From NCBI GenBank assembly GCA_024689165.1, contig JAILDS010000180.1, forward strand, positions 1 to 11,032: DNA of 11,032 nucleotides. Reading direction: 5' to 3'. Position numbers and translations under genes: made by a program. Positions 1 through 6,681 of the stretch are shown in pieces. How positions within the stretch are numbered: position 1 is the first letter of the stretch; each line of letters opens with the position of its first letter. The notes under the pieces are model-generated. The model saw only the letters and a program-made list of their open reading frames with translations. It was not told where the DNA came from and ran no database searches. This stretch comes from Clostridia bacterium. Lineage in GTDB: Bacteria; Bacillota; Clostridia; Oscillospirales; Acutalibacteraceae.

Positions 1-1
1 C

Positions 2-367
2 GCCGAATACTGGGTCTGTACGGTCTGCGGCAAATACTTCTCCGACGCAAACGGCGAAAACGCGATATCCAAGGCCTCTGTCGTCGAGCCGAAAAAGCCG
101 CACGAGCTGACGCACGTGGACGCTAAGGAAGCTACTGAGACCGATGCGGGCAATATAGAGTACTGGTACTGTTCAAAATGCGGCGGGTATTTCTCCGACG
201 CGGAGGGCAGGAACAAACTCGACCCGTCTGCGGTGACGGTCCCGGCCAAGGGCGAGGGGTACAGGTGCGTGCTCTGCGGAAAAGTTCATGAGGACGAGCC
301 CATCGGCTGGCTGATACACCTGATACACATCATCATTTATTACGTAAAATCGATTTTCGCAGCGTAA
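2..367 (+). CDS. C-terminal end of a surface-type protein with paired-Cys repeats (5' end outside window)
   Basis: The reading frame is open from base 2 to the TAA at 365-367, giving the last 121 residues of a longer protein. A GTG at 116 is only an internal codon. Two copies of a repeat are visible about 51 residues apart: EYWVCTVCGKYFSDANG (residues 2-18) and EYWYCSKCGGYFSDAEG (53-69). Each carries a CxxC pair. A third pair lies in YRCVLCGKVHEDE (87-99), followed by a hydrophobic, His- and Ile-rich tail to the end. From memory, such EYW-CxxCG-YFSD repeats and CGKVH-plus-hydrophobic-tail endings occur in large secreted or surface proteins of Clostridia, often with Ig-like or leucine-rich repeats. 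Surface location and zinc binding by the Cys pairs are inferences. The catalytic or adhesive part, if any, lies outside the window. A strong hairpin follows the stop. Confidence 0.8.
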   Translation, partial: AEYWVCTVCGKYFSDANGENAISKASVVEPKKPHELTHVDAKEATETDAGNIEYWYCSKCGGYFSDAEGRNKLDPSAVTVPAKGEGYRCVLCGKVHEDEPIGWLIHLIHIIIYYVKSIFAA

Positions 368-376
368 ACAAACGAC

Positions 377-402
377 CGGCGCCCGCCTTCCGGCGGGCGC
401 CG
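377..402. terminator. Bidirectional hairpin terminator between converging genes
   Basis: An 11-bp perfect GC-rich stem (377-387 with 392-402) closes on a TTCC tetraloop (388-391). It starts 9 bp after the surface-protein stop. On the plus strand it is followed only by AGTTCTT. On the minus strand, downstream of ligA, it is followed by GTCGTTTGTTT, a better T-rich tract. It can plausibly end transcription from both sides. Confidence 0.75.
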
Positions 403-409
403 AGTTCTT

Positions 410-444
410 AAGTATGAAGTATGAAGGATGAAGGATGAAGTAAG
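410..444. repeat. Heptamer tandem repeat (AAGTATG/AAGGATG)
   Basis: Four full 7-bp units in a row read AAGTATG, AAGTATG, AAGGATG, AAGGATG (410-437), then a partial AAGTAAG. The block is noncoding, lies right after the terminator hairpin, and is AT-richer than its surroundings. No function can be assigned. Confidence 0.75.
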
Positions 445-459
445 GGCCTGCGACGCATT

Positions 460-487
460 CTATCGGCTATCCGCTATCGGCTATCCG
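460..487. repeat. 14-bp direct repeat at the 3' end of ligA
   Basis: CTATCGGCTATCCG occurs twice back to back (460-473 and 474-487). Read on the minus strand, the second copy encodes the last residues of LigA and its TAG stop (474-476). The repeat therefore reaches into the coding sequence and may have set the present C-terminus. Confidence 0.8.
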
Positions 488-2516
488 CTTCCTTCTCTCC
501 GCCGGCTAAGCCGAACAGGGCGCTTTCCGGGATCACCGGGACTCCGAGCTCGGCGGCGCGACGGTTTTTCGTCGAGGAGCTGTCGGGGTCGTTGTTAATG
601 AGATAGTCCGTATTTTTGCTGACCGTGCCTGCGACCTTACCGCCGCGGGCGATTATCCACGCCTTCAGCTCTCCGCGGTTCCTGAAGCGCTCCACGTCGC
701 CCGTGATGACGAAGGTGAGCCCCTTCAGCTCGTCAGAGGTCTCGGCCTGCTCGTCCTCAAGCTCCAGCAACGGCAGCAGGTCCGACAGTTCCGCCTCGTT
801 TTCCGGGTCGCAAAACCACGCGCACACGGTTTTCGACGTTTTGTCGCCGAAGCCCTCTATTGCCGAAAAGACCTTGTCGTCCCCGCTGCGCGCGCGGACG
901 ATCAATTCGTCAAGGGAGCCGCTTTTTGCGAGAAGGCGGGCCGCCTCCTGCCCCACGGTGGGGATGCTCAGGGCGAAAAGAAGCCTTGAAACCGTGGTCC
1001 GGCGGCTCTTTTTTACCGCTTCGGCGATATTTGCGGCGCTTTTTTCGCCGAAGTCCTCGAGCTGCGCGATCTCCTGCTCCCGGGAGTCGAGCCGCAGGAT
1101 GTCCGCGAAAGAGCGGATATATCCTTCTGAAATGAAGCGGGCGATGGTGTTTATCGACAGCCCGTCGACGTCGAGCGCCGGTTTTGACACGAAGCGCTCG
1201 TATCGTTTGAGCCGCTTCGCCTGACATTTTTCATTCGCGCAGCGCAGCACCCTGGCCCCGGACGCTCCGACGTCGAGCCTTGTTTCAAAGCCGCAGACCG
1301 GACAGGACGTCGGGATCACGAGCGGACCGACCGCCTTTCTGACGGATACGACCTTCGGGATGATCTTGTTCGCCTTGATGACCTCGAGCTCGCTCCCGGC
1401 GCCGCCTATACCGAGCCGCTCGCACTCCGAGACGTTGCACAGCGACGCCCTTTTGACGACGGTGCCCTCGAGTTCCACGGGCTCGAACACCGCTACGGGC
1501 GTTATCGAGGCGGCGGCGCAGGACCATTCGATGTACCGCAGCGCCGTATAAGCGCTCTCGTCCTTCCATTTGAACGCGAGGCCCGCCCGGGTCGCGTGGT
1601 GCCCCGTCACAGAGCCGCCGGAGGCGTAGACCGTGTCGTCGTATACGAGCACGAGCCCGTCCGCGGGGTAGGGATTGGTCCCGAGCCCTTCGGAAAAACC
1701 GTCGACGGCCGCAGTCATGTTTATAAGGTCGGGTTCTTTTATCGGTACCCTTTCAACGGTGGAAAAGCCCAGGGAGTCGAGAAGAGCCATTCGCGAGCCC
1801 CATGACCCCGCGTCGAATTCCGGGGCCAGGCCTTCGCTGCCGCCGGGCTCGGCGGCGACGAGCGTAAAAGCAACGAAGCGGATACTGCGCCGTCTGACCT
1901 CATCGGAGTCCTTGAGAGCCAGAGAGCCGGAGGCGAGGTTCCTCGGGTTGGCGTAATCCTCACCGTTCTCGGCGACGAAGGCCTCAAAATCCGCATAGCT
2001 GATGACGGCCTCGCCGCGCACGACGAGATGCCCGGAAAAGCCTATGCCCGAGGGGACGCCGCTTATCGACCCGGCAAGGCGCGTTATGTCCGCGCCCTCC
2101 TCGCCGTTGCCGCGGGTGACGAGGGAAGTGAGCTCGCCGCCGTCATATGTCGCCACGAGCGTCAGGCCGTCAAGCTTCCATGACAGCCATACTGGCCGCC
2201 CGCCCGCCCATGAGACGAGATCGCCGACCTGCTTCGTTTTGGCTAAAGACAGCGCGGGGTATTCGTGCCTGACCCGGCGCTGAGCGGAAGGCTCCGCGGC
2301 GCCGTCCTCCCGTTCGCCGGAGTCCGATTCCGAGCTTACCTTGGCTGTCGGGCTGTCGGGCAGAACTATGCCCGTCTTTTTTTCAAGCCCGGCAAGCTCG
2401 TCAAAAAGAGCGTCCCATTCCCGGTCGCTCATGATCTCGCTCTGCCCGGAATAGTATGCCGCGGACGCTTCGTTGAGCGCCGCGACAAGTTCTTTCATGC
2501 GATCCCTGTCGGTCAT
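474..2516 (-). CDS. ligA: NAD+-dependent DNA ligase LigA, divergent Clostridia-type
   Basis: LigA seals nicks in duplex DNA using NAD+ as the AMP donor, in replication and repair. The protein is 680 residues from the ATG at 2516, close to the usual ~670. Domains in order: NMN-binding Ia with YYSGQSEIMSDREWD (21-35); adenylation domain with SWKLDG (catalytic Lys114), TRGNGEEGADIT and ANPRNLASGSL; OB fold with VVKRASLCNVS (~354-364); four-Cys zinc finger (405, 408, 426, 431); helix-hairpin-helix region (~450-575); BRCT domain (~597-665). Several positions differ from E. coli LigA: ELKLDG is SWKLDG and DGVVIKV is DGLVLVY. From memory, a Clostridia LigA subfamily shares these. The ATG at 2516 is preferred because GGGG lies 7 nt upstream. 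A TTG at 2531 has no Shine-Dalgarno, while an ATG at 2498 with AGGG is possible. It lies 28 bp downstream of the phosphatase-fold gene and is probably cotranscribed with it. Confidence 0.95.
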   Translation of the reverse strand: MTDRDRMKELVAALNEASAAYYSGQSEIMSDREWDALFDELAGLEKKTGIVLPDSPTAKVSSESDSGEREDGAAEPSAQRRVRHEYPALSLAKTKQVGDLVSWAGGRPVWLSWKLDGLTLVATYDGGELTSLVTRGNGEEGADITRLAGSISGVPSGIGFSGHLVVRGEAVISYADFEAFVAENGEDYANPRNLASGSLALKDSDEVRRRSIRFVAFTLVAAEPGGSEGLAPEFDAGSWGSRMALLDSLGFSTVERVPIKEPDLINMTAAVDGFSEGLGTNPYPADGLVLVYDDTVYASGGSVTGHHATRAGLAFKWKDESAYTALRYIEWSCAAASITPVAVFEPVELEGTVVKRASLCNVSECERLGIGGAGSELEVIKANKIIPKVVSVRKAVGPLVIPTSCPVCGFETRLDVGASGARVLRCANEKCQAKRLKRYERFVSKPALDVDGLSINTIARFISEGYIRSFADILRLDSREQEIAQLEDFGEKSAANIAEAVKKSRRTTVSRLLFALSIPTVGQEAARLLAKSGSLDELIVRARSGDDKVFSAIEGFGDKTSKTVCAWFCDPENEAELSDLLPLLELEDEQAETSDELKGLTFVITGDVERFRNRGELKAWIIARGGKVAGTVSKNTDYLINNDPDSSSTKNRRAAELGVPVIPESALFGLAGGEKEADSR

Positions 2517-2544
2517 TTCAGCACCCCGCAAAAAACAAACGAAG

Positions 2545-3255
2545 TCATTCCTCCGGCGTGTAGAAGCCGCGGAACTCCTCCGGGTCGAACTCCTTGTCGC
2601 CCATGTCCTCTCCGGCGAGGAGCTCGTCCTCGTACCCCCCGCTGGTTTCGGGGATGAGGTCGTAGAGCTCCGCCTTGCCCGAACGCATCCATACGGAGGG
2701 AGTGACCATGAGCGTGTAACCGCAGCCGGGCTGGGCCCGCCATTCGGATATACCGCGCTCGGGGAGCGCGAAACTAGCCATTATCGCGCCTATCACGCCG
2801 CCCGTCGCCACAAGGGCTACGCTGTCGCAGCCGGTCTTCATCGCCCCGGCGACCAGCCTTGAAAAGGCCTCCGTCACGCGGGATGCGAACTCGGCGTTCG
2901 TCTCGCCGTGAAGCGCGCCTGCGTCCTCGCCGCCCGTGAGGAACTCGCGGAATTCCTCGTATTCCGCCAGCTCCGAAGCGGTGTGCCCCTCGAATTCGCC
3001 GAAATCGTACTCGATGAAGCCGTCGATCACAGCCGGGTCCTTGTCCGGGTAGAAGATACGGGCAGTGTCGGAGCACCTGGCAAGGCTGTTCGTCACCACG
3101 ACGGAAACCTCGGGGTATTCCGTGCGCTCGCTCAGGCTCTCGAGCTCGCGGCGGCTTTCGTCCGTAAGCGCGCGGTCGAGCCTGCCGATATACTCGCCCC
3201 TCTGCTGCCCCTCGCACACGCCGCACCTTATGAGATGGAACTTATAGGTTTTCAT
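2545..3255 (-). CDS. Histidine-phosphatase-fold protein lacking both catalytic histidines (predicted pseudoenzyme)
   Basis: The 236-residue product has the overall pattern of the histidine phosphatase (phosphoglycerate mutase-like) superfamily. It shows an N-terminal strand HLIRCG (7-12), YIGRLDRALTDES (22-34), TNSLARCSDTARIFYPD (55-71), the acidic motif IEYDFGEFEG (81-90), VALVATGGVIGAIMA (146-160), and a C-terminal W-x6-GYT element. Active family members use His in RHG as the phosphate-accepting nucleophile and a second His in the (S/T)HGG motif. Here these are Cys11 (TGC) and Thr151 (ACG). Arg10, Arg60 and Glu82 are kept. Loss of both histidines with a well-preserved fold suggests a non-catalytic, perhaps ligand-binding, role; this is inference. 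An acidic tail follows (~205-236). The ATG at 3255 is chosen because CGGAG lies 5 nt upstream; a GTG two codons earlier is less likely. It is first in a unit with ligA. Confidence 0.85.
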   Translation of the reverse strand: MKTYKFHLIRCGVCEGQQRGEYIGRLDRALTDESRRELESLSERTEYPEVSVVVTNSLARCSDTARIFYPDKDPAVIDGFIEYDFGEFEGHTASELAEYEEFREFLTGGEDAGALHGETNAEFASRVTEAFSRLVAGAMKTGCDSVALVATGGVIGAIMASFALPERGISEWRAQPGCGYTLMVTPSVWMRSGKAELYDLIPETSGGYEDELLAGEDMGDKEFDPEEFRGFYTPEE

Positions 3256-3305
3256 TTGCACTCCGAATTATTAATTTTTTATGCACTTGTTGATTTTCAT
3301 GCGTT

Positions 3306-3334
3306 ATTATAGTAAATTATTATAATTGTATCAG
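3306..3334 (-). promoter_or_regulatory. Putative promoter for the phosphatase-fold/ligA unit
   Basis: On the minus strand CTGATA (3334-3329) is followed after 17 bp by a perfect TATAAT (3311-3306). The -35 matches consensus at four of six positions. The predicted leader to the ATG at 3255 is about 45 nt. It lies in the AT-rich 104-bp gap shared with the divergent regulator gene, so the XRE protein could act here (inference). Confidence 0.45.
3321..3326 (+). promoter_or_regulatory. Possible -10 element for the XRE regulator gene
   Basis: A perfect TATAAT lies 40 bp before the ATG at 3366. No good -35 sits at the normal spacing; TTGATT at 3290-3295 is too far away. The element falls inside the spacer of the opposite-strand promoter, so the two would compete for RNA polymerase. 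The call rests on the hexamer and AT-rich context only. Confidence 0.3.
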
Positions 3335-3365
3335 AGATCCGGATTCAGTATTTTTGGGGGTAAGA

Positions 3366-3965
3366 ATGACTGCAAGCTTTGCCGACAGGCTGGTTTCTCT
3401 CAGAAAAGCCGCCGGTCTGTCTCAGAAGGACGCGGCTGAGGCGCTGGGAATTTCTCAGGCGCTGCTGTCGCACTACGAAAGAGGCATCCGGGAATGTAAA
3501 CTGCCGTTTCTCATCAGGCTGACGGAATTCTTCGGCGTGACCGCCGACTATCTGCTCGGTATCACCGATCTGAGGCAGAATTCCGATAAGATCTCCGATG
3601 AAAACGAGCTGCCGGGCGACGCGGAGTTTGGCCTTACGACCGTTCTGCGCGCGGTCTACGCGCAGTCCCGCACTGCGAAAAAGGCCGGTCAGGAGATATC
3701 GGAGCTCTTTATGAGCTTTTATTCCGCGGCCGTCTTCGCGGCGGACGCCGCGCTTGAAAAGAGCGGCGCGGAAGCCGCGGGCACGGGCGACGTTGAAACA
3801 AGGCTCCGTTTTTCGGTCGAGCTGCTTTCTTCCGTGCTGAATCGATCGCCTGCCGCCGAAAACCCCGGCGGCGAGCCGGCGCCCCTGTGCGTAGCGACTC
3901 TGTCGGCGCACGCCCGCGAGGAGCTCAAAAGGCAGCTGTCCTCGCTCGACGGCATACTGGGCTGA
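3366..3965 (+). CDS. XRE-family helix-turn-helix transcriptional regulator
   Basis: This is a 199-residue DNA-binding protein. The N-terminal ~65 residues form a standard XRE/Cro HTH: FADRLVSLRKAAGLSQKDAA, then ALGISQALLSHYERG and LTEFFGVTADYLLG. The remainder is mostly predicted helix without a domain I recognise and includes an Ala/Glu-rich stretch, probably for dimerisation or effector sensing. The ATG at 3366 has GGGGG (3356-3360) 5 nt upstream. It is divergent from the phosphatase-fold/ligA unit across 104 bp of AT-rich DNA, so autoregulation and control of that unit are plausible but unproven. Its stop lies 5 bp from the stop of the converging PLP-enzyme gene, with no terminator between. 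Confidence 0.9.
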   Translation: MTASFADRLVSLRKAAGLSQKDAAEALGISQALLSHYERGIRECKLPFLIRLTEFFGVTADYLLGITDLRQNSDKISDENELPGDAEFGLTTVLRAVYAQSRTAKKAGQEISELFMSFYSAAVFAADAALEKSGAEAAGTGDVETRLRFSVELLSSVLNRSPAAENPGGEPAPLCVATLSAHAREELKRQLSSLDGILG

Positions 3966-3970
3966 GCCCC

Positions 3971-5293
3971 TCAGCGCGCGGCTACTATTACCGAACGCAT
4001 CCCGAAATACTTCAGCAGCCGGACGCTGTGTTCCGTCAGCAGCTGCCCGCATATAACGGGCGGGACGCAGGGCGGGCAGGGCGTGACGAGGCCCGCGAAG
4101 ACCCTTCCTGCGCTTTCTTCGACGGGGACGGTCTCTTTTTTCCCGAACATCGTTTCACGGACGCCCGACGCCATTATCACAGGTTCCGATCCCGGAGTAT
4201 CGTCCGGGATCTTTTCTTTTGCCGGGAGGCTGCTCAGAAGCCGCCCGACGCGGTTGATCTCATTCTCGCCGATATACGGATTAAAAAGCATCGTCAGGTA
4301 TTTTTTCGAGTGCAGCTCGCAGACGACGCCGTTTGAGGCGAGATATGAATACAGCCCGTCGCCCGTATAGCCCCTGCCGAGTGGCGCGACGGTGAGCTTC
4401 AGCGGCTCGTCGCCCGCGAGGGACCAGCCCGCGAGCTCGAGCTCCCACCGCATGAGGGCGAGCTGCTGGCAGCAGTTCGTCAGAAGCTCCGGATAGTCGC
4501 CCGAGAGAAGGGCGTTCGCGCGGTCGAGGGAGCTGAGGATCAGGTACGACGGGCTCGAGGTGCCGAACATGAACAGTGCCTCGCGGGCCATGCCGGCGTA
4601 TTCCTCCGAGACGTGCAGATAAGCTCCGGGGGTGAGAACGGGCAGGGTCTTGTGCGCGCTCGAGCAGCACATCGCAGCGCCCAGAGCCATCGGGTGGAGC
4701 TTAGGGTCAAGAAAATTCAGGTACGCGCCGTGGGCGCAGTCGACCAGAAGCGGCACTCCGTATTCGCGGCACACGGCGGAAATACCGGCGACGTCGCACA
4801 TGCTGCCGACGTAATCCGGCGAGGTGACGAACACAGCGTCACAGCCGCCGCCGGAAAGGGCGGCGCGCACGGCCGCCGGGGTCGGGACGCCCCCGCCGAA
4901 GCCGTCGAAGTCGTCCGCGGGCAGAAAAACGGGCTCAAAGTCCGTCAGAGCGGCGGCGGAAATGAAAGAGGCGTGGACCGCGCGCGAAGCCAGCACGCGT
5001 TTTTTCGACCCTTCGGCCGGACCCCGTCCGCCGTACAGCGCGAGGTACAGCATGGCCCTGACGCAGTGGCTCGAGCCCTCGGTGGAGTAAAAGGTCGGGC
5101 ATGAAAAAAGCGCGGAGGCATTCCTCTCGCTTTCAAGGATTATTCCTTCCGGACGGCAGAGCTCGTCCGCGCCGTCGATCTCGGTGATATCGAAGCGTTC
5201 CGCCGCGCCGACGCCCTTGTGGCCGGGCATGTGGAGCCGCACCGTGTGTTTTTCGGCGTATTCCGAGACGAAATCGGCTATCGGCGTGGTCAT
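3971..5293 (-). CDS. PLP-dependent Orn/Lys/Arg decarboxylase-family enzyme
   Basis: The 440-residue product is a fold-type I PLP enzyme of the Orn/Lys/Arg decarboxylase major-domain family. Motifs seen: HMPGHKG (21-27), DITEIDGADEL (35-45), the cofactor loop YSTEGSSH (69-76), SRAVHASF with the ring-stacking His107, SPDYVGSMCDVAGI (158-171), VDCAHGA with Asp185, and SSAHKTL with the Schiff-base Lys215. The C-terminal family signature, usually YPPGIP, reads CPPCVP here (406-411). Family members decarboxylate basic amino acids, but the substrate cannot be read from sequence and an aminotransferase-like role is possible. The ATG at 5293 overlaps the maturase stop as ATGA (5290-5293), with GGAG just upstream, which indicates translational coupling. 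The frame extends further upstream only as overlap with the maturase gene. At 440 residues it is shorter than large biosynthetic decarboxylases and resembles the compact YaaO/SpeA-like Firmicutes type. Confidence 0.88.
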   Translation of the reverse strand: MTTPIADFVSEYAEKHTVRLHMPGHKGVGAAERFDITEIDGADELCRPEGIILESERNASALFSCPTFYSTEGSSHCVRAMLYLALYGGRGPAEGSKKRVLASRAVHASFISAAALTDFEPVFLPADDFDGFGGGVPTPAAVRAALSGGGCDAVFVTSPDYVGSMCDVAGISAVCREYGVPLLVDCAHGAYLNFLDPKLHPMALGAAMCCSSAHKTLPVLTPGAYLHVSEEYAGMAREALFMFGTSSPSYLILSSLDRANALLSGDYPELLTNCCQQLALMRWELELAGWSLAGDEPLKLTVAPLGRGYTGDGLYSYLASNGVVCELHSKKYLTMLFNPYIGENEINRVGRLLSSLPAKEKIPDDTPGSEPVIMASGVRETMFGKKETVPVEESAGRVFAGLVTPCPPCVPPVICGQLLTEHSVRLLKYFGMRSVIVAAR

Positions 5294-6651
5294 TGCTCCG
5301 ACGCCGCCAGCGCGATGGCGCACTCCATACGTTTTTTGAACAGCTCGCAGCCGTAGTCGTACACGCCGAGGACGCTGCCCGTCGCGTGGTAGGCGTTCGC
5401 GGCGCAGCCGCCGGAGCAGTACAGACGCGCCCAGCAGGAACGGCATTTTTCGCGCGCGTAGACGTTGCACGAGGCGAACTTGTCCCTGACCGCGGTATTT
5501 TCAACGCCGCCGAAGACCGACCCGAGCCTGAAGCCCGGCTCGCCGACGAACTGGTGGCAGGGGTAGAGGTCGCCCGAGGGTGTGACGGCCATGTATTCCG
5601 TCCCGGAGCCGCAGCCCGAGACGCGTTTATACACGCAGGGCCCGCCCCTGAGGTCTATCATGTAGTGGTAGAAGGTGAACGGGCGCCCCTCCGCCGCCCG
5701 GCGCTTCATCAGACGGGCAAGCGCCTCGTACTGCTCGAGCACGACGGGCATATCCTCGTCTGTCAGCGCGCAGGGGTCGTCCGGCGCGCACACGACGGGC
5801 TCCATGCTCAGCGAGTCGAAGCCGAGGTCGAGCATGACCTGCACGTCCTTGAGAAAATCCGGGTTGTGGTGCGTGAACGTGCCGCGGATATAGTAGTTTT
5901 TGCCGCCCCGCGCCGCGACGAGCTTTTGGAATTTCGGTACGACGATGTCCCAGCTGCCCCGCCCGGAGCGGTCGACGCGGTAACGGTCGTGTATCTCTTT
6001 CCTGCCGTCGAGGCTCAGAACGACGTTCGAGCACTCGCGGTTGACGAAATCTATGACCTCGTCGTCGATGAGCATCCCGTTGGTCGTCAGCGTGAAGCGG
6101 AAGTTCTTGCCCGTCTCTTTTTCGCGGGAGCGGGCGTAGGAAACAAGGTGTTTGACGGTGTCGAAGACCATCAGCGGCTCTCCGCCGAAAAAGTCGACCT
6201 CAAGGTTGCGCCGCGTCCCGGAGTTTTCGATCAGGAAATCAAGAGCCCTCTTGCCGGTCTCGAAGCTCATTACCGCGTCCCTGCCGTGATACCTGCCCTG
6301 CCCCGCGAAGCAGTAGGCGCAGGTCAGGTTGCAGGTGTGGGCGACGTGAAGGCACAGGGCCTTGACCACGCCCGCGGTGCGGTCTTTCAGCTCTCCGGCT
6401 ATCGGCTCGAAGGTGTCCGGCGTGAAAAGCTGCCCCGCGTCTTTGAGGCCAGTCAGAGCGTCGTAAAGCTCTTCAAGCTCGTTTTCCGGGACCTCCGGGT
6501 GTTTTTGCGCAGTGCGAAAAACGACCTCCCCGCGGGGGAAGTCAGTGTAGATCGCCGCCATATCGGCGCAAAGGTCGTCGCAGACGTGGACCGCGCCCGA
6601 GCATACGTCGAGCAGAACGTTCACGCCGTCAAAGGAATATGAATGGATCAT
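5290..6651 (-). CDS. scfB: SCIFF ranthipeptide maturase (radical SAM/SPASM, thioether-forming)
   Basis: This radical SAM enzyme crosslinks Cys side chains of the SCIFF peptide to acceptor residues (CteB type). The 453-residue protein has an N-terminal peptide-recognition region (~1-85, RRE-like, including VLLDVCSGAVHVCDD), then the radical SAM barrel with CNLTCAYCFAGQGRYHGRDA, where Cys107, Cys111 and Cys114 bind the SAM cluster. FFGGEP (154-159) and the TTNG strand follow. The C-terminal SPASM region has auxiliary-cluster Cys candidates at 339, 347, 365, 395, 403, 406, 412, 416 and 435, including CRSCWARLYCSGGC. Length and motifs match TIGR03974-type proteins. It starts 30 nt after the precursor stop, in the same frame. 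No clear Shine-Dalgarno precedes the ATG, and a small hairpin sits there, so translation may depend on coupling and be weaker than that of the precursor. The gene downstream overlaps it by 4 nt. Confidence 0.95.
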   Translation of the reverse strand: MIHSYSFDGVNVLLDVCSGAVHVCDDLCADMAAIYTDFPRGEVVFRTAQKHPEVPENELEELYDALTGLKDAGQLFTPDTFEPIAGELKDRTAGVVKALCLHVAHTCNLTCAYCFAGQGRYHGRDAVMSFETGKRALDFLIENSGTRRNLEVDFFGGEPLMVFDTVKHLVSYARSREKETGKNFRFTLTTNGMLIDDEVIDFVNRECSNVVLSLDGRKEIHDRYRVDRSGRGSWDIVVPKFQKLVAARGGKNYYIRGTFTHHNPDFLKDVQVMLDLGFDSLSMEPVVCAPDDPCALTDEDMPVVLEQYEALARLMKRRAAEGRPFTFYHYMIDLRGGPCVYKRVSGCGSGTEYMAVTPSGDLYPCHQFVGEPGFRLGSVFGGVENTAVRDKFASCNVYAREKCRSCWARLYCSGGCAANAYHATGSVLGVYDYGCELFKKRMECAIALAASEQ

Positions 6652-6659
6652 GCCGGGAA

Positions 6660-6674
6660 GCAGGCGCAGCCTGC
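6660..6674 (-). other. Small hairpin between precursor and maturase genes
   Basis: GCAGGC (6660-6665) pairs with GCCTGC (6669-6674) around a 3-nt loop in the 30-nt spacer between the SCIFF stop and the maturase start. No T-run follows, so it is not a classic terminator. It could stabilise the precursor transcript end or lower maturase translation (inference). Confidence 0.4.
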
Positions 6675-6681
6675 GTAAGGA

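Noticed and set aside
410..487. CRISPR array
   Set aside because: The repeats are 7 and 14 bp, directly adjacent with no spacers, and no cas gene is present.
5294..5470. N-terminal extension of the PLP enzyme to 499 residues
   Set aside because: The extra 59 codons are the maturase gene read in another frame and are Arg-rich. The HMPGHKG family start and the ATGA overlap fit the ATG at 5293.
5293..6642. Long open frame (about 449 codons) on the plus strand opposite the SCIFF maturase
   Set aside because: It is an exact antisense shadow of a gene with clear radical SAM and SPASM motifs. Its own translation is Ala/Arg/Val-rich with no recognisable motif, as expected in GC-rich DNA.
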